Source of the DNA: Gammaproteobacteria bacterium
Lineage (GTDB): Bacteria > Pseudomonadota > Gammaproteobacteria > Ga0077536
Assembly (NCBI GenBank): GCA_016191285.1
Contig: JACPPA010000021.1
Location: 78,473-142,472 of the forward strand
Length of the DNA: 64,000 nt
Direction of reading: 5' to 3'
Shown here: positions 17,682-26,935 of the stretch, piece by piece
Layout of the letters: every line of letters begins with the position of its first letter
Numbering within the stretch: the first letter of the stretch is position 1
Notes under the pieces: generated by a model
Seen by the model: the letters and a program-made list of their open reading frames with translations, nothing else
What the model was told of the DNA's origin: nothing
Databases searched by the model: none
Made by a program: the position numbers and the translations under genes

Positions 17682-17945
17682 TCAGCGTGTGACGCGATTC
17701 GCGTCACGACCCAAAAGCCCGACATCGAGGTAACGCGCAAGGCGTTCCCGATCGAACAAGAACAGCGCAGCCGCCATCCCCCGATAGATCCAAGCAGAGC
17801 CGGTCAAGCATACGATCGTGCGGGCTTCGTCGTGCTGGAATACGAAGGAAATGCCTAATTGGAATGCGAACAAAGCTAAGAGTATCGAGGCACTACGCAC
17901 GCGCATGAGCTTTCCGAATCGCGCCGGCCAGTAGCGCATCGACAA
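17682..17945 (-). CDS. Small putative membrane protein
   Basis: 87-aa ORF immediately upstream of the DedA-PAP2-LssY gene and on the same strand (23-bp gap). It has two hydrophobic stretches (SILLALFAFQLGISFVF and WIYRGMAAALFLF) separated by a charged loop (QHDEART), so it looks like a two-helix membrane protein. I do not recognise the family. Its start region overlaps the next small ORF upstream, which suggests either coupling or that one of the two is not real. Confidence 0.4.
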   Translation of the reverse strand: MSMRYWPARFGKLMRVRSASILLALFAFQLGISFVFQHDEARTIVCLTGSAWIYRGMAAALFLFDRERLARYLDVGLLGRDANRVTR

Positions 17946-18036
17946 ATGGTGTGAGATGGATACCGAGTGCCCGCAGCGCGAGTCCGGGTAAGCTGCACAA
18001 CACCGCGAATGCGACGTAGAGGCTGAATTTCTTCAT
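17893..18036 (-). pseudogene. Possible N-terminal fragment of a cation exchanger-like protein
   Basis: 47-aa ORF starting MKKFSLYVAFAVLCSLPGLA and continuing LRALGIHLTPFVDALLAGA before it ends in RKAHARA. The LPG-ALRxxGxHLxP pattern resembles the first helix pair of sodium/calcium antiporter-type proteins, but the remaining ~300 residues are absent. It may be a truncated relic or a small membrane protein in its own right. The family call is tentative. Confidence 0.3.
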
Positions 18037-18241
18037 GGTCCGGTTGCGTCCCTCATTCCCATCAGGGAGCCTATAGTAAATCCACCTCTTATTTTTCCGC
18101 GGCAACGGGGAAAAAGCGGTTGTGATAGTGCCACAGACCCGTTTTTAGGATGATGATTGGGTCAGCGAAATCCCGGCCAATGGGTCAAACTTGGTTCAGC
18201 GCGCGCCGCGTGCCGCGCGTTTGTTCGGAGTCGAGAGCAAC

Positions 18242-18916
18242 ATGAAGATCCTGATCGTCGAAGACGAGCCGAAGACGGCTTCCTACTTGAGGAAGGGGCT
18301 CGACGAGAATGGCTTCGTCGCCGATCTGGCAGAGAATGGCGAAGACGGCGCGCACCTCGCACGCACCGGCGGCTATGACCTCATCATCCTCGACGTGATG
18401 CTCCCGGTTCGCGACGGCTGGTCCGTCATCCGTGAATTACGGCGGCGCGACGTCTCCACGCCGGTGCTCTTTCTTACCGCCCGCGATGCGGTTCACGATC
18501 GGGTGCAAGGATTGGAGCTTGGCGCTGACGATTATCTCGTGAAGCCCTACGCTTTCACGGAACTACTCGCGCGGATACGCTCAATCCTGCGGCGCGGCGC
18601 CACTCGGCAAGTCTCCGTCGTGACGGTCGCCGATCTGGCGATCGATCTCGTGCGGCATCGCGCTACCCGTGCCGGCAAACTCCTCGAGCTGACACCCAAG
18701 GAATTTTTGTTACTCTCGCTGCTGATGCGACGAACGGGCGATGTCCTGTCGCGGACGATCATTGCCGAGCAGGTTTGGGATATCAATTTCGATAGCGATT
18801 CGAACGTGGTCGATGTGCATCTGCGGCGCCTGCGCTTGAAGGTGGACGACCCCCACGAGAAAAAGCTGATTCACACGGTTCGGGGCGTCGGCTACGTACT
18901 CGAAGCGCGCTTGTAG
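18242..18916 (+). CDS. OmpR-family response regulator, heavy-metal type (CusR/IrlR-like)
   Basis: 224-aa DNA-binding response regulator. The receiver domain begins [20 protein letters not shown], with phospho-acceptor D51 in LIILDVMLP and conserved K101 (YLVKPYAF). The C-terminal winged helix has the [14 protein letters not shown] and [14 protein letters not shown] segments typical of this group. The start at 18242 fits the family exactly; a longer frame back to 18191 lacks homology. The sensor kinase begins right after its stop codon. It probably binds the palindrome at 20390-20413 to switch on the efflux genes. Confidence 0.9.
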   Translation: MKILIVEDEPKTASYLRKGLDENGFVADLAENGEDGAHLARTGGYDLIILDVMLPVRDGWSVIRELRRRDVSTPVLFLTARDAVHDRVQGLELGADDYLVKPYAFTELLARIRSILRRGATRQVSVVTVADLAIDLVRHRATRAGKLLELTPKEFLLLSLLMRRTGDVLSRTIIAEQVWDINFDSDSNVVDVHLRRLRLKVDDPHEKKLIHTVRGVGYVLEARL

Positions 18917-20359
18917 ATGTCCGGCGGAACGAAATTGATCGGGCGCCTACCGAAGTCGATCGCGCTGCGCATGGCAGCTTGGTACGCGCTCTCAACCGTC
19001 GTGCTAATCGTCGTCGCCACGGGCTTTCTTTATTGGGTCTTGGTCACCAGCCTCGCGCGCGAGGACAGCCGTACTTTAGCCGACAATCTGGACAGTCTGC
19101 GCTTGTTGCTGCGCTCCTCGCCAAACGGTGCGTTGTCACTCCGTCCAGACCAGGCGCACGGCTGGGGGACAAGCCCACGGCAGCCACAAAGCTACTTTCG
19201 GATCCTCGACGACGGTGGGCGAATTCTACTGGAAACGCCGGGCCTGTCGGCAGAGCTGCCGCCGCCTACCCCGTCGGAACTGACAACGATCGGCGCCGCC
19301 GAAGCGACAAGCCATGAGGCCGTCTCCCCCTCAGGCAAACTGTTTCAGATCTTGAGCGCTAGAGTTTTGGACACCTCCACTGGCAACGCGACACGCATTG
19401 CTCAGGTGGCGATGGACCTCGCCAACGACGACGATCTGTTGGCGCGATATCGGCAGCGGCTCGTGCTCGTACTCACCCTCTCGGTCGGCATCTGCTCCAT
19501 GGTTGGTTATGTCATTGCAAAGGCTGGGATGCGGCCGATCAAGCGCATCGGCCAAACCGCAGAGCGCATCCGCTCGGCCACGCTCTTCGAACGGATTGAC
19601 ACGCTCCGCTTGCCGGTCGAACTCTCTGGCCTGGCCGAGACCTTCAACCGTATGCTCGACCGGCTCCAGGAGTCATTCGCGAGCATCTCGCAGTTCGCCG
19701 ACGATGTCGCCCATGAGCTACGCTCGCCGATCAACAATCTGCTCGGCGAGATCGAGGTCGCGCTCCGCAGGGCGCGATCGAATGCGGAGTATCGTGAGAC
19801 CCTCGACTCTTGCCTTGAAGAATGCGCGCGGCTCTCGCGAGTGATCCAGCGCCTGCTCTTTCTCGCCAGGACAGAGAATGCACCCGAACCGCTCGAACGC
19901 GAGATGATCGACGTCCGCAAGGAGCTCGCGGCGGTGCAAGAGTTCTACGAGGCGGCGGCAGCGGAAGTCGGCGTCGGTCTTCGCCTCTCGGTCGCAGACG
20001 ATCTCATGGCGCCGCTTGATCGCACGCTCTTCCAACAAGCGGTCGGAAATCTCGTCTCGAATGCGCTCGCGCACACACCGAAAAAGGGCACGGTCCGGAT
20101 CGCCGCGAGCGCTGACGCAGCATGGCTTAAGGTGAGTGTCACGGATACCGGGTGTGGCATTGCCGCGGAGCATCTGCCGCATGTGCTCGATCGATTCTAC
20201 CGGGTCGCTCGGGCGCGGGCGGAGTCCAGGCACCCTGTCGGACTCGGTCTTGCAATCGTCAAAAGCATTGTCGAACGCCACGCCGGAACCATTGAGATCG
20301 ACAGCCAAATGGGACAGGGCACAGCGGTGACGCTCAGGTTCCGGCGATTATCCGAATAG
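18917..20359 (+). CDS. Heavy-metal sensor histidine kinase (CusS-like)
   Basis: 480-aa inner-membrane kinase, the partner of the response regulator directly upstream (no gap between stop and start). A first membrane helix (about residues 20-45) and a second (about 175-195, LVLTLSVGICSMVGYVIAKAG) enclose a periplasmic sensor loop. A HAMP domain follows, then the H-box DDVAHELRSPINNLLGEIE with H266, and an ATPase domain with N-, G1- and G2-type boxes (QAVGNLVSNALAHTP, DTGCGI, GLGLAIVKSI). The inducing metal cannot be inferred; the periplasmic loop has few Met, His or Cys residues. Confidence 0.88.
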   Translation: MSGGTKLIGRLPKSIALRMAAWYALSTVVLIVVATGFLYWVLVTSLAREDSRTLADNLDSLRLLLRSSPNGALSLRPDQAHGWGTSPRQPQSYFRILDDGGRILLETPGLSAELPPPTPSELTTIGAAEATSHEAVSPSGKLFQILSARVLDTSTGNATRIAQVAMDLANDDDLLARYRQRLVLVLTLSVGICSMVGYVIAKAGMRPIKRIGQTAERIRSATLFERIDTLRLPVELSGLAETFNRMLDRLQESFASISQFADDVAHELRSPINNLLGEIEVALRRARSNAEYRETLDSCLEECARLSRVIQRLLFLARTENAPEPLEREMIDVRKELAAVQEFYEAAAAEVGVGLRLSVADDLMAPLDRTLFQQAVGNLVSNALAHTPKKGTVRIAASADAAWLKVSVTDTGCGIAAEHLPHVLDRFYRVARARAESRHPVGLGLAIVKSIVERHAGTIEIDSQMGQGTAVTLRFRRLSE

Positions 20360-20389
20360 GCCGCACTGGCGTCAGTCATAAGGCAGCCG

Positions 20390-20413
20390 CCAGATGACGG
20401 ATCCGTCATCTGG
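20390..20413. promoter_or_regulatory. Perfect 24-bp palindrome, CusR-box-like operator
   Basis: The core is ATGAC-6 bp-GTCAT, the same half-sites and spacing as the E. coli CusR box. It lies 80 bp before the TolC-family gene. Three additional GCGTCA half-sites flank it within 70 bp. There is no loop or T-run, so it is not a rho-independent terminator for the upstream kinase gene. Binding by the adjacent response regulator is inferred. Confidence 0.65.
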
Positions 20414-20492
20414 GCGTCATCGTGGCGTCAGCGTGCAGTTTCTACCCTGAGTCGGTTATGCGGGCTTTCCGCAGTACCGAGCAAGGGTTGGA

Positions 20493-21908
20493 ATGCATCC
20501 ACCGTACCAGGCGATTCTTCTTGCCGGCTTGACCGTGTTTGTCGCCGGCTGTGCAAGTTATCGCCCCGAACCTATCTCTCCGGCCGACAACGCGCGCTTG
20601 CTCGATCACCGGCGTCTGGACGATCCGCGTCTGCAGCAGTTCATCGCGGTGGGCCTTGACCGTGAAAGGAAGCCGGGTTCGCTTCCGACGTGGGACCTCT
20701 CGTCGCTCACGCTGGCCGCGATTTACTATCATCCCGATCTCGACATCGCGCACGCTAAGCTTAGGGGCGCCGAGGCAGGCGTGGTCACCGCCCATCAACG
20801 CCCGAATCCCCGACTTAATTTCACGAACATTTTTATCCAACCCGCCGTGGCTGGCGCCGCTCCACTTACGATCGGGCCGGTCATTGACTTCATCCTGGAA
20901 ACTGCCGGCAAGCGCGAGTACCGCACGGCACAGGCGCAGCATCTCGCGGAGTCCGCGCGGTGGGACCTCGCCGGGGTCGGCTGGCAAGTCCGCGCACAGG
21001 TGCGGACGGCGCTGCTGAACCTCTGGGCTGCGCGACAGCGCTTGACCTTGACCCGCCAGCGGCTCGATCTCCAGGCGCAACTCGTGGAGCTGGTCGAGCG
21101 ACGGCTTGCGCTGGGCGAGGCGGCGTCCCTCGATGTTGCACGCGAACGCATCAATCGTTCTCAGATCACGTTCGCCATCCGCGATCTCGAACGCGCTGCT
21201 GCCGATGCGCAGGCCCAGCTCGCGATCGCGATCGGCATTCCAGTGAGCGCGCTCGAGGGTGTCGACTTCGCGTTCGCAGCCTTCGACTTTCCGCCGACCT
21301 TAGCCGCGAACCTGGTCACGGGCGATTGGCGGCGCGCAGCGCTGACCACACGAGCCGACGTCCAGGGAAGTCTTGAGGCATACGCAGCGGCGCAGTCGGC
21401 ACTCCAGCTTGAGATCAGCAATCAGTATCCGAACGTGAGCTTGAGTCCTGGCTATAACTACGATTTTGGCGACAACAAATATATTTTCGATCTCGGCGTA
21501 GACCTTCCGATCTTCCACCAGAATCAAGGACAGATCGCAAGGGCGGTGGCTAATCGAGAGCAGGCGGCGGCCAACTTCACCGCGCTCCAGGCGCGGATCG
21601 TTGGCGCGATCGACCAGGCGGCGACGGCCTACCGCACGGCGGCACAGAGTTTGGTAACCGGCGATGCACTGCTGGCCGAGGAGCAGCGCCGCCAGCGTCA
21701 AATCAAGAACTCGTTCCGCGCCGGACAAGTTGACCGGCCCATGCTGGTGACGGCGGCGCTGGAAGTCGTCGCAACCGAACTGTCGCGATTTGACGTCGTG
21801 GTGGCGCAGCGGCAAGTACTCGGCGCGCTCGAGGACTCTTTGCAGCAACCCGTACTCGACCCGGCAATGGCCCGCCGTCCCGGCACGGAATCCCCGCCTC
21901 GTCGATAG
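20493..21908 (+). CDS. TolC-family outer-membrane efflux lipoprotein (CusC/CzcC-like)
   Basis: 471-aa outer membrane factor forming the exit duct of a tripartite pump. The N-terminus is a lipoprotein signal (ILLAGLTVFVAGC, cysteine near residue 20). Two long helical repeats typical of the family are visible (HPDLDIAHAKLRGAEAGV... and the second around YAAAQSALQLEISNQYPNV with a NYDFGDNKYIFDLGVDLPIF barrel strand). It is followed by the periplasmic adaptor after 12 bp and then the RND permease: outer, periplasmic and inner components in order. The transcription unit probably starts at the palindromic site upstream. Confidence 0.88.
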   Translation: MHPPYQAILLAGLTVFVAGCASYRPEPISPADNARLLDHRRLDDPRLQQFIAVGLDRERKPGSLPTWDLSSLTLAAIYYHPDLDIAHAKLRGAEAGVVTAHQRPNPRLNFTNIFIQPAVAGAAPLTIGPVIDFILETAGKREYRTAQAQHLAESARWDLAGVGWQVRAQVRTALLNLWAARQRLTLTRQRLDLQAQLVELVERRLALGEAASLDVARERINRSQITFAIRDLERAAADAQAQLAIAIGIPVSALEGVDFAFAAFDFPPTLAANLVTGDWRRAALTTRADVQGSLEAYAAAQSALQLEISNQYPNVSLSPGYNYDFGDNKYIFDLGVDLPIFHQNQGQIARAVANREQAAANFTALQARIVGAIDQAATAYRTAAQSLVTGDALLAEEQRRQRQIKNSFRAGQVDRPMLVTAALEVVATELSRFDVVVAQRQVLGALEDSLQQPVLDPAMARRPGTESPPRR

Positions 21909-21920
21909 GGAGCCGCCTTC

Positions 21921-23000
21921 ATGACCGACCGACCACCATCGTTCCGGCGAATGCCGCTACTGCGGATCATTGTGGTTGCAGTCGTTCTCGGTCTTGGCGC
22001 GCTCATCGTCTGGGGTTTCATCGAAGGTCGCGGCGAAGCGGCGCGTGAGGCTGAGCGCGAGCGTCCCGTCACGCCACCCCGCCGCGTGTCGATGGTGAAC
22101 GGCGCACCGGTTATTACGCTCAATGTCGAGTCGCAAAAACGCAGCAGGATCGAGACCACGGTGCCAGCGCCAGCGCCCTATCAGGAGCAGGTTCGTGCCT
22201 ACGCCACTGTCCTCGAGGTGGCGCGACTGATCGATCTCAATAGCAGCTACGCCAACGCCAACGCCCAGCGCCTGGCGGCACACGCCAAGCTCGCTGCCTC
22301 GAGCACCGCCTTCGAGCGCGCGCAGAAGCTTTACCAGGACCAACAGAATGTCTCCTTAGCGCAGCTCCAGGCCGCCGAAGCGGCGTTTCGCACGGATCAA
22401 GCGGCTCTCACTGCGGCGGAGTCGCAGGTGCGCACCTTGGCTACAACCGCACAACAAGAATGGGGTCCGGTGCTCGGCAAATCTCTCATCGACGGATCGT
22501 CGATGATCACCCGGCTGCTCGAGCGACAGGATTTCCTGTTGCAAGTCACCTTGCCGCCTGGCGTCATCCTCGCGGCTCCGCCCGCGACGGCGGCGATCCA
22601 GACTGGCCAGCACTCGCGCATCGCTATCATATTCGTCTCGCCAGCGACCCGCACCGACCCAAAGATCCAGGGTGTCAGCTTCTTCTACCTAGCGCCGGCG
22701 AATAGCGGCGTGCTGCCCGGCATGAATGTTCTCTCCTTCCTATCGTCAGGTCGACCGATCTCAGGCGTGACGTTGCCGGCGGAGGCGATCATCTGGTGGC
22801 AGGGCCGAGCCTGGGTTTATCACCGCACTGGTTCCGAGACGTTCACGCGGGCGGAGATCGCGACCGACCTACCGGCACCCGGCGGTGGCTATGTCGTCAA
22901 GGACTTTGCGCCGAACACCGAGATCGTGACGCGCGGAGCGCAATTGCTGCTGTCCGAGGAGTTTCGAGCGCAGATCCAGATCGGTGAGGACGAAAAGTGA
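21921..23000 (+). CDS. RND efflux periplasmic adaptor subunit (membrane fusion protein)
   Basis: 359-aa adaptor that links the inner-membrane permease to the outer-membrane duct. It has one N-terminal membrane helix (IIVVAVVLGLGALIVWGF), a lipoyl/coiled-coil portion (AFERAQKLYQDQQNVSLAQL) and beta-barrel and membrane-proximal parts to the end. It is shorter than CusB and lacks clusters of Met or His that bind copper or silver, so the substrate may differ. The stop overlaps the permease start by 4 bp (GTGA), indicating coupled translation. Confidence 0.85.
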   Translation: MTDRPPSFRRMPLLRIIVVAVVLGLGALIVWGFIEGRGEAAREAERERPVTPPRRVSMVNGAPVITLNVESQKRSRIETTVPAPAPYQEQVRAYATVLEVARLIDLNSSYANANAQRLAAHAKLAASSTAFERAQKLYQDQQNVSLAQLQAAEAAFRTDQAALTAAESQVRTLATTAQQEWGPVLGKSLIDGSSMITRLLERQDFLLQVTLPPGVILAAPPATAAIQTGQHSRIAIIFVSPATRTDPKIQGVSFFYLAPANSGVLPGMNVLSFLSSGRPISGVTLPAEAIIWWQGRAWVYHRTGSETFTRAEIATDLPAPGGGYVVKDFAPNTEIVTRGAQLLLSEEFRAQIQIGEDEK

Positions 23001-26000
23001 GCTGCGTCCCCGCCGGTCCCCAGGCCGCGATCATCGGTTTCGCGATTCGCTTCCGCGGCCTCGTCATTGCGTTGGCCTGCGTGCTGCTCGCCTACGGCGT
23101 CTATGCGCTCGGCCGCGCCAAGTACGATGTATTCCCGGAGTTCGCACCGCCCCAAGTCGGCATCCAGACCGAGGCGGTCGGGTTGACGCCGGAACAGGTG
23201 GAAATCCTCGTTACCCGGCCGATAGAGAACGCTATCAACGGCGTGCCGGGCGTACAAACGTTGCGTTCGACCTCGATCCAGGGGCTGTCCGTCGTCACCG
23301 TTTTTTTTAGTCCATCGAGCGACATCTATCGTGATCGGCAGGTGGTCGCCGAGCGGTTAGCCGCCGCGGCTCTGCAACTCCCACAAGGTGTACAGCCGCC
23401 GGCCATGACGCCGCTCACCTCGTCGACCAGCGTCGTGCTGGTGGCCGGCCTCACCTCGGACCAACGCTCGTTAATGGACCTGCGCACCGTCGCCGAATGG
23501 ACGGTCCGTTTGCGCCTGCTCGCGGTGCCCGGGGTAGCGAATGTCACGGTGTTCGGCGGCGATGAGCGCTCGATCCAGATCCAGGTCCATCCCGACCAAC
23601 TCATCCGCTACGATGTGGGTCTCAACGATGTCTTGACGGCAGCCCGGCAGGCCACCGGCGTACGCGGCGCGGGTTTTATCGACACCAAGAACCAGCGGAT
23701 CGTCTTCCAAACCGAGGGACAGTCACTCAAACCCGACGACATCGCGCGTACGGTGCTGCTGAGCCAGGGCGCGGCGAGTGTCATCTTGGGTGACGTCGCC
23801 GATGTTCGCGAGGCGCCCAAGCCGCCGATCGGTGGCGCGGCGATCGATGGCAAGCCAGGCGTGATCCTCAACGTCTCGGCACAGTACGGCGCTAACACTG
23901 TCGAGGTAACGCAGGCGGTGGAAGCCGCGCTGAACGAGTTACGGTCGAGCCTGAAAGCGGAAGACATCGCCCTTCATGCCGATCTGTTCCGCCCGGCGAA
24001 CTTCATCGACACCGCGACGAGCAATGTGCGGGATTCGCTGATGCTGGGCGGCATCCTGGTCATCGTGGTGCTGTTCCTGTTTCTCTTCGACTGGCGAACC
24101 GCGGCAATTTCGTGCACCGCCATCCCGCTGTCGCTCCTGACGGGAACGATCGTGTTGGAAATGCTCGGCGTGACACTCAACACGATGACGTTGGGTGGCC
24201 TCGCCATCTCGATTGGCGTGGTCGTTGACGACGCCGTGATCGGGATCGAGAACATCGTCCGGCGGCTGCGGGAGAACGGCCGACTAGCCCAGCCGCGACC
24301 GGTCGCGCGGGTCGTTCTCGACGCCTGTCTCGAAGTCCGGGGCGCGGTCGTCTATGCGACCTTCGCCGTCATCTTGGTAGTCCTTCCGATCATGGCGTTG
24401 TCCGGCATCGCGGGTCGCCTGTTCGCGCCACTTGGGCTCGCCTACACGCTCGCCGTGGTGGCCTCGCTGCTCGTCGCGCTCACCGTGACCCCCGCCCTCT
24501 CGATGGCGCTGCTTGCGGGCAGGAAGATGGCAGAAAAGGACCCGCCGGTGGTGCGGTGGACCCGCGCTGGTTACGAGCGCCTGCTACGCGATATCGCGCG
24601 GCGACCGCGGACCCTCATCGCCGCCGCGGCCGCGTTCTCGATTGCCGGCTGCGCGGCGCTGCCGTTCTTCGGCGGCACCTTCATCCCTGAGCTTAAAGAA
24701 GGACACTTCATCATCCATCTGTCGGCGGTGCCCGGCACCTCGATCGAGGAATCGCTGCGCATCGGCGCGCGCGTCGCCGAGGCCCTCAGGCAGTTGCCAG
24801 TCATACGCTCGGTGGCGCAGCGCGTCGGTCGCGCCGAGAAGGCCGAGGATACGTGGGGCACGCATTACAGCGAGTTAGAGGTAGATTTGAAACCCGGTTT
24901 ATCGGGGAACGAGGCCGAAGCGGCACAGGCCGGTATCCGGCAGGCGCTCGCAGGCTTCGTCGGCGTCCACTTTTCGGTCAAGACGTTCCTGACCGAGCGG
25001 GTCGAGGAAACTCTCTCGGGCTATACGGCCCCGGTGGCGGTCAATATCTTTGGCAACGATCTCGAGGTCCTCGACCGATCAGCGCAGGAAGTTGCCCGCA
25101 CGCTCGCTGCGGTGCCGGGCGCGACCGAGGTTCAGATCCAATCGCCGCCCGGCTTGCCGCAGCTCACCATCCGCCTGCGGAAACCCGACCTTGAGCGTTG
25201 GGGCTTCGACGCCGTCGAAGTGCTCGATCTGATCCGCGCCGCTTATCAGGGTGACGCTGTCGGACAGACCTATGAGGGCAACCAGGTTTTCGACGTTATC
25301 GCCATTCTCGATAGTGCGAGCCGGGACGCCATCACGAAGGTCGGGGAGCTGCCATTACGCAGCCCCGGCGGCGCTCATGTACTGCTCCGCCAGATCGCCG
25401 ATATCTACGAAGCTGCCGGACGCTACCAAGTGCTGCACGAAGGCGGGCGACGCCGGCAGACCGTGACCGCCAACGTTGCGGGGTCCGATATCGCCTCCTT
25501 CGATCAAGCGGCGAAGGCCGCTGTGGCGGCGAACGTGCCGCTCCCGGCCGGAACGTATCTCCAATTCGCGGGCGCCGCCGAGGCCCAGTCGCGATCGCAG
25601 CGCGATCTCCTCATCAACTCGTTCATCGCCGGTCTCGCCATGATTCTTCTGCTGTCGATCGTCACCCGCAACTGGCGCAACCTGCTGTTGATTCTGGCGA
25701 ACCTGCCGTTCGCGTTGGTGGGCGGCGTGCTCGCCGTGTTGGTCACGGGCGGCTTGCTTTCCTTGGGTGGAATGGTCGGGTTCGTGACGCTCTTCGGCAT
25801 CTCGCTCCGCAATTCGATCCTGATGATCGCCCACTACGAGCACCTGGTTGCAGTCGAGGGCATGAACTGGGAGCTAGCGACAGCCGTTCGCGGTGCTGGG
25901 GATCGGCTCACGCCGGTCCTCATGACCTCTATCGTGACCGGCCTCGGTGTCCTACCGCTCGCGATCGGCCTGGGGGATCCCGGCCGCGAGATCGAGGGGC

Positions 26001-26155
26001 CGATGGCGGTCGTGATCCTGGGCGGTTTATTGACCTCGATGGCGCTGAACCTGCTCGTACTGCCGACGCTCGCGTTGCGTTACGGCAGGTTCGAGCCCCT
26101 CATCGATGAACTGGCGGATGAGTCGCTCGGTGGGGGTAGCGTAGCCTCGAATTGA
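22997..26155 (+). CDS. RND efflux permease, heavy-metal (CzcA/CusA) family-like
   Basis: 1052-aa proton-driven inner-membrane pump with the usual twelve-helix RND layout; the two large periplasmic loops and hydrophobic blocks are present. The proton-relay helix reads GVVVDDAVIGIEN: it has two adjacent Asp, as in a CzcA-like subgroup and in drug pumps, not the single-Asp DGAV of classical metal pumps. The three methionines of CusA are not apparent. Its context with a Cus-type two-component system favours metal export, but the substrate is unresolved. GTG start overlapping the adaptor stop. Confidence 0.88.
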   Translation: MSCVPAGPQAAIIGFAIRFRGLVIALACVLLAYGVYALGRAKYDVFPEFAPPQVGIQTEAVGLTPEQVEILVTRPIENAINGVPGVQTLRSTSIQGLSVVTVFFSPSSDIYRDRQVVAERLAAAALQLPQGVQPPAMTPLTSSTSVVLVAGLTSDQRSLMDLRTVAEWTVRLRLLAVPGVANVTVFGGDERSIQIQVHPDQLIRYDVGLNDVLTAARQATGVRGAGFIDTKNQRIVFQTEGQSLKPDDIARTVLLSQGAASVILGDVADVREAPKPPIGGAAIDGKPGVILNVSAQYGANTVEVTQAVEAALNELRSSLKAEDIALHADLFRPANFIDTATSNVRDSLMLGGILVIVVLFLFLFDWRTAAISCTAIPLSLLTGTIVLEMLGVTLNTMTLGGLAISIGVVVDDAVIGIENIVRRLRENGRLAQPRPVARVVLDACLEVRGAVVYATFAVILVVLPIMALSGIAGRLFAPLGLAYTLAVVASLLVALTVTPALSMALLAGRKMAEKDPPVVRWTRAGYERLLRDIARRPRTLIAAAAAFSIAGCAALPFFGGTFIPELKEGHFIIHLSAVPGTSIEESLRIGARVAEALRQLPVIRSVAQRVGRAEKAEDTWGTHYSELEVDLKPGLSGNEAEAAQAGIRQALAGFVGVHFSVKTFLTERVEETLSGYTAPVAVNIFGNDLEVLDRSAQEVARTLAAVPGATEVQIQSPPGLPQLTIRLRKPDLERWGFDAVEVLDLIRAAYQGDAVGQTYEGNQVFDVIAILDSASRDAITKVGELPLRSPGGAHVLLRQIADIYEAAGRYQVLHEGGRRRQTVTANVAGSDIASFDQAAKAAVAANVPLPAGTYLQFAGAAEAQSRSQRDLLINSFIAGLAMILLLSIVTRNWRNLLLILANLPFALVGGVLAVLVTGGLLSLGGMVGFVTLFGISLRNSILMIAHYEHLVAVEGMNWELATAVRGAGDRLTPVLMTSIVTGLGVLPLAIGLGDPGREIEGPMAVVILGGLLTSMALNLLVLPTLALRYGRFEPLIDELADESLGGGSVASN

Positions 26156-26249
26156 CCGATTCAATTTTCAAAGCGGATTGGGGGCTCCCGTCATCGCGAA
26201 ACCAGCATTGATGACGATTGTTGCAGCTCGACCTGAGTACCTGTGGTTA

Positions 26250-26529
26250 AAATATTCACATCGAGCTTGGCGACCAAGTCTTCGGCGCGCAGAGGGGTGT
26301 AGCGGCGTAACATCTGTCGCAGATCGTGAAAGCAGAGCCCGCCGATGCCATTGTCCTTGAGCACTTGTTGTCAGGCAGGGTGAAACTCGTACGCGACCGG
26401 GTTCGCCGAAGAAGATAAGGTCGCAGTCGACAGGCCTGATCGGATTACTCAACACTTGTCGCCGACCATCCGCGCTTAGGAACGATCGCCCGCCAGGTTT
26501 CGTGCCGGAGCCTTAATGATCGTTGCCAT
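26250..26529 (-). pseudogene. Degenerate tyrosine-type integrase (element B)
   Basis: On the minus strand, ATGGCAACGATC (26529 down) encodes MATIIKAPAR; after a frameshift it continues TWRAIVPKRGWSATS, the N-terminus of a phage-type integrase. Further fragments in shifted frames are LIFFGEPGR, YEFHPA-stop-QQVLKDNGI and GLCFHDLRQMLRRYTPLRAE. The last fuses the FHDLR box directly to the RYTPL block that carries the catalytic Tyr, so the intervening region is deleted. Only about 280 bp of a ~1-kb gene remain. It lies 87 bp from the partial tRNA copy, reading away from it. Confidence 0.75.
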
Positions 26530-26615
26530 GATCACCTCGAAGCACTCGCCAGCATACCGAGAACGTACCCGGTGCTGAATCAGAGCCACTGAGAAATTCG
26601 TAACTAGTTGATTTG

Positions 26616-26663
26616 ATGGTGCGCCGTGTAGGGTTCGAACCTACGACCAGCGGATTAAAAGTC
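26616..26663 (-). repeat. Partial tRNA-Lys copy (att site), 3' half only
   Basis: 48 bp matching the 3' half of the tRNA-Lys gene at 29896-29971 (CCA end, T arm, variable region, anticodon 3' stem and loop) with a single mismatch, in the same orientation. Similarity ends within the anticodon stem. This is the classical footprint left at the far end of an element integrated in a tRNA gene. Confidence 0.85.
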
Positions 26664-26935
26664 ATAGGAACTGAATTAGTTTATCTATTAATCAATCGCT
26701 TATGTGGGCGCTCGTTGCGTAATGTGCCCAACGATAGATAACGATATACAGCTGAGTCACGCAAATCTCCCGCACCGGAGCCAGCCTTTCAAGACTTGAC
26801 CGATACCCTTGAGTCGAGTGATTCGCTAGTCTTGGCAATCGCCCGACCAGGTGCATCTATGAAAATGCCGCAGTGTGATCTCTCAGTCTTTGAGAGTGAA
26901 ATGGACTTGGGCAGTCTTCGGCATCGGCGTACCGT
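26664..26935. other. Non-coding left end of the 3.2-kb tRNA island
   Basis: The whole gene-free stretch runs from 26156 to 26935. Its left part holds the integrase relic and the partial tRNA; from here on I see no credible gene. It contains an integrase arm-type-like repeat at 26753-26779 and is locally AT-richer (26670-26760) than its surroundings. Confidence 0.6.
26753..26779 (+). repeat. Island end repeat, possible integrase arm-type site (left)
   Basis: TGAGTCACGCAAATCTCCCG and the following GCACCGGA match the sequence at 29828-29853 at all but about four positions, in direct orientation. The copies sit near opposite ends of the same interval between the partial and the intact tRNA-Lys. 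Confidence 0.5.

Noticed and set aside
20390-20413. Palindrome as terminator of the histidine kinase gene
   Set aside because: There is no loop and no T-run, and the spacing matches an operator; kept as a regulatory site.
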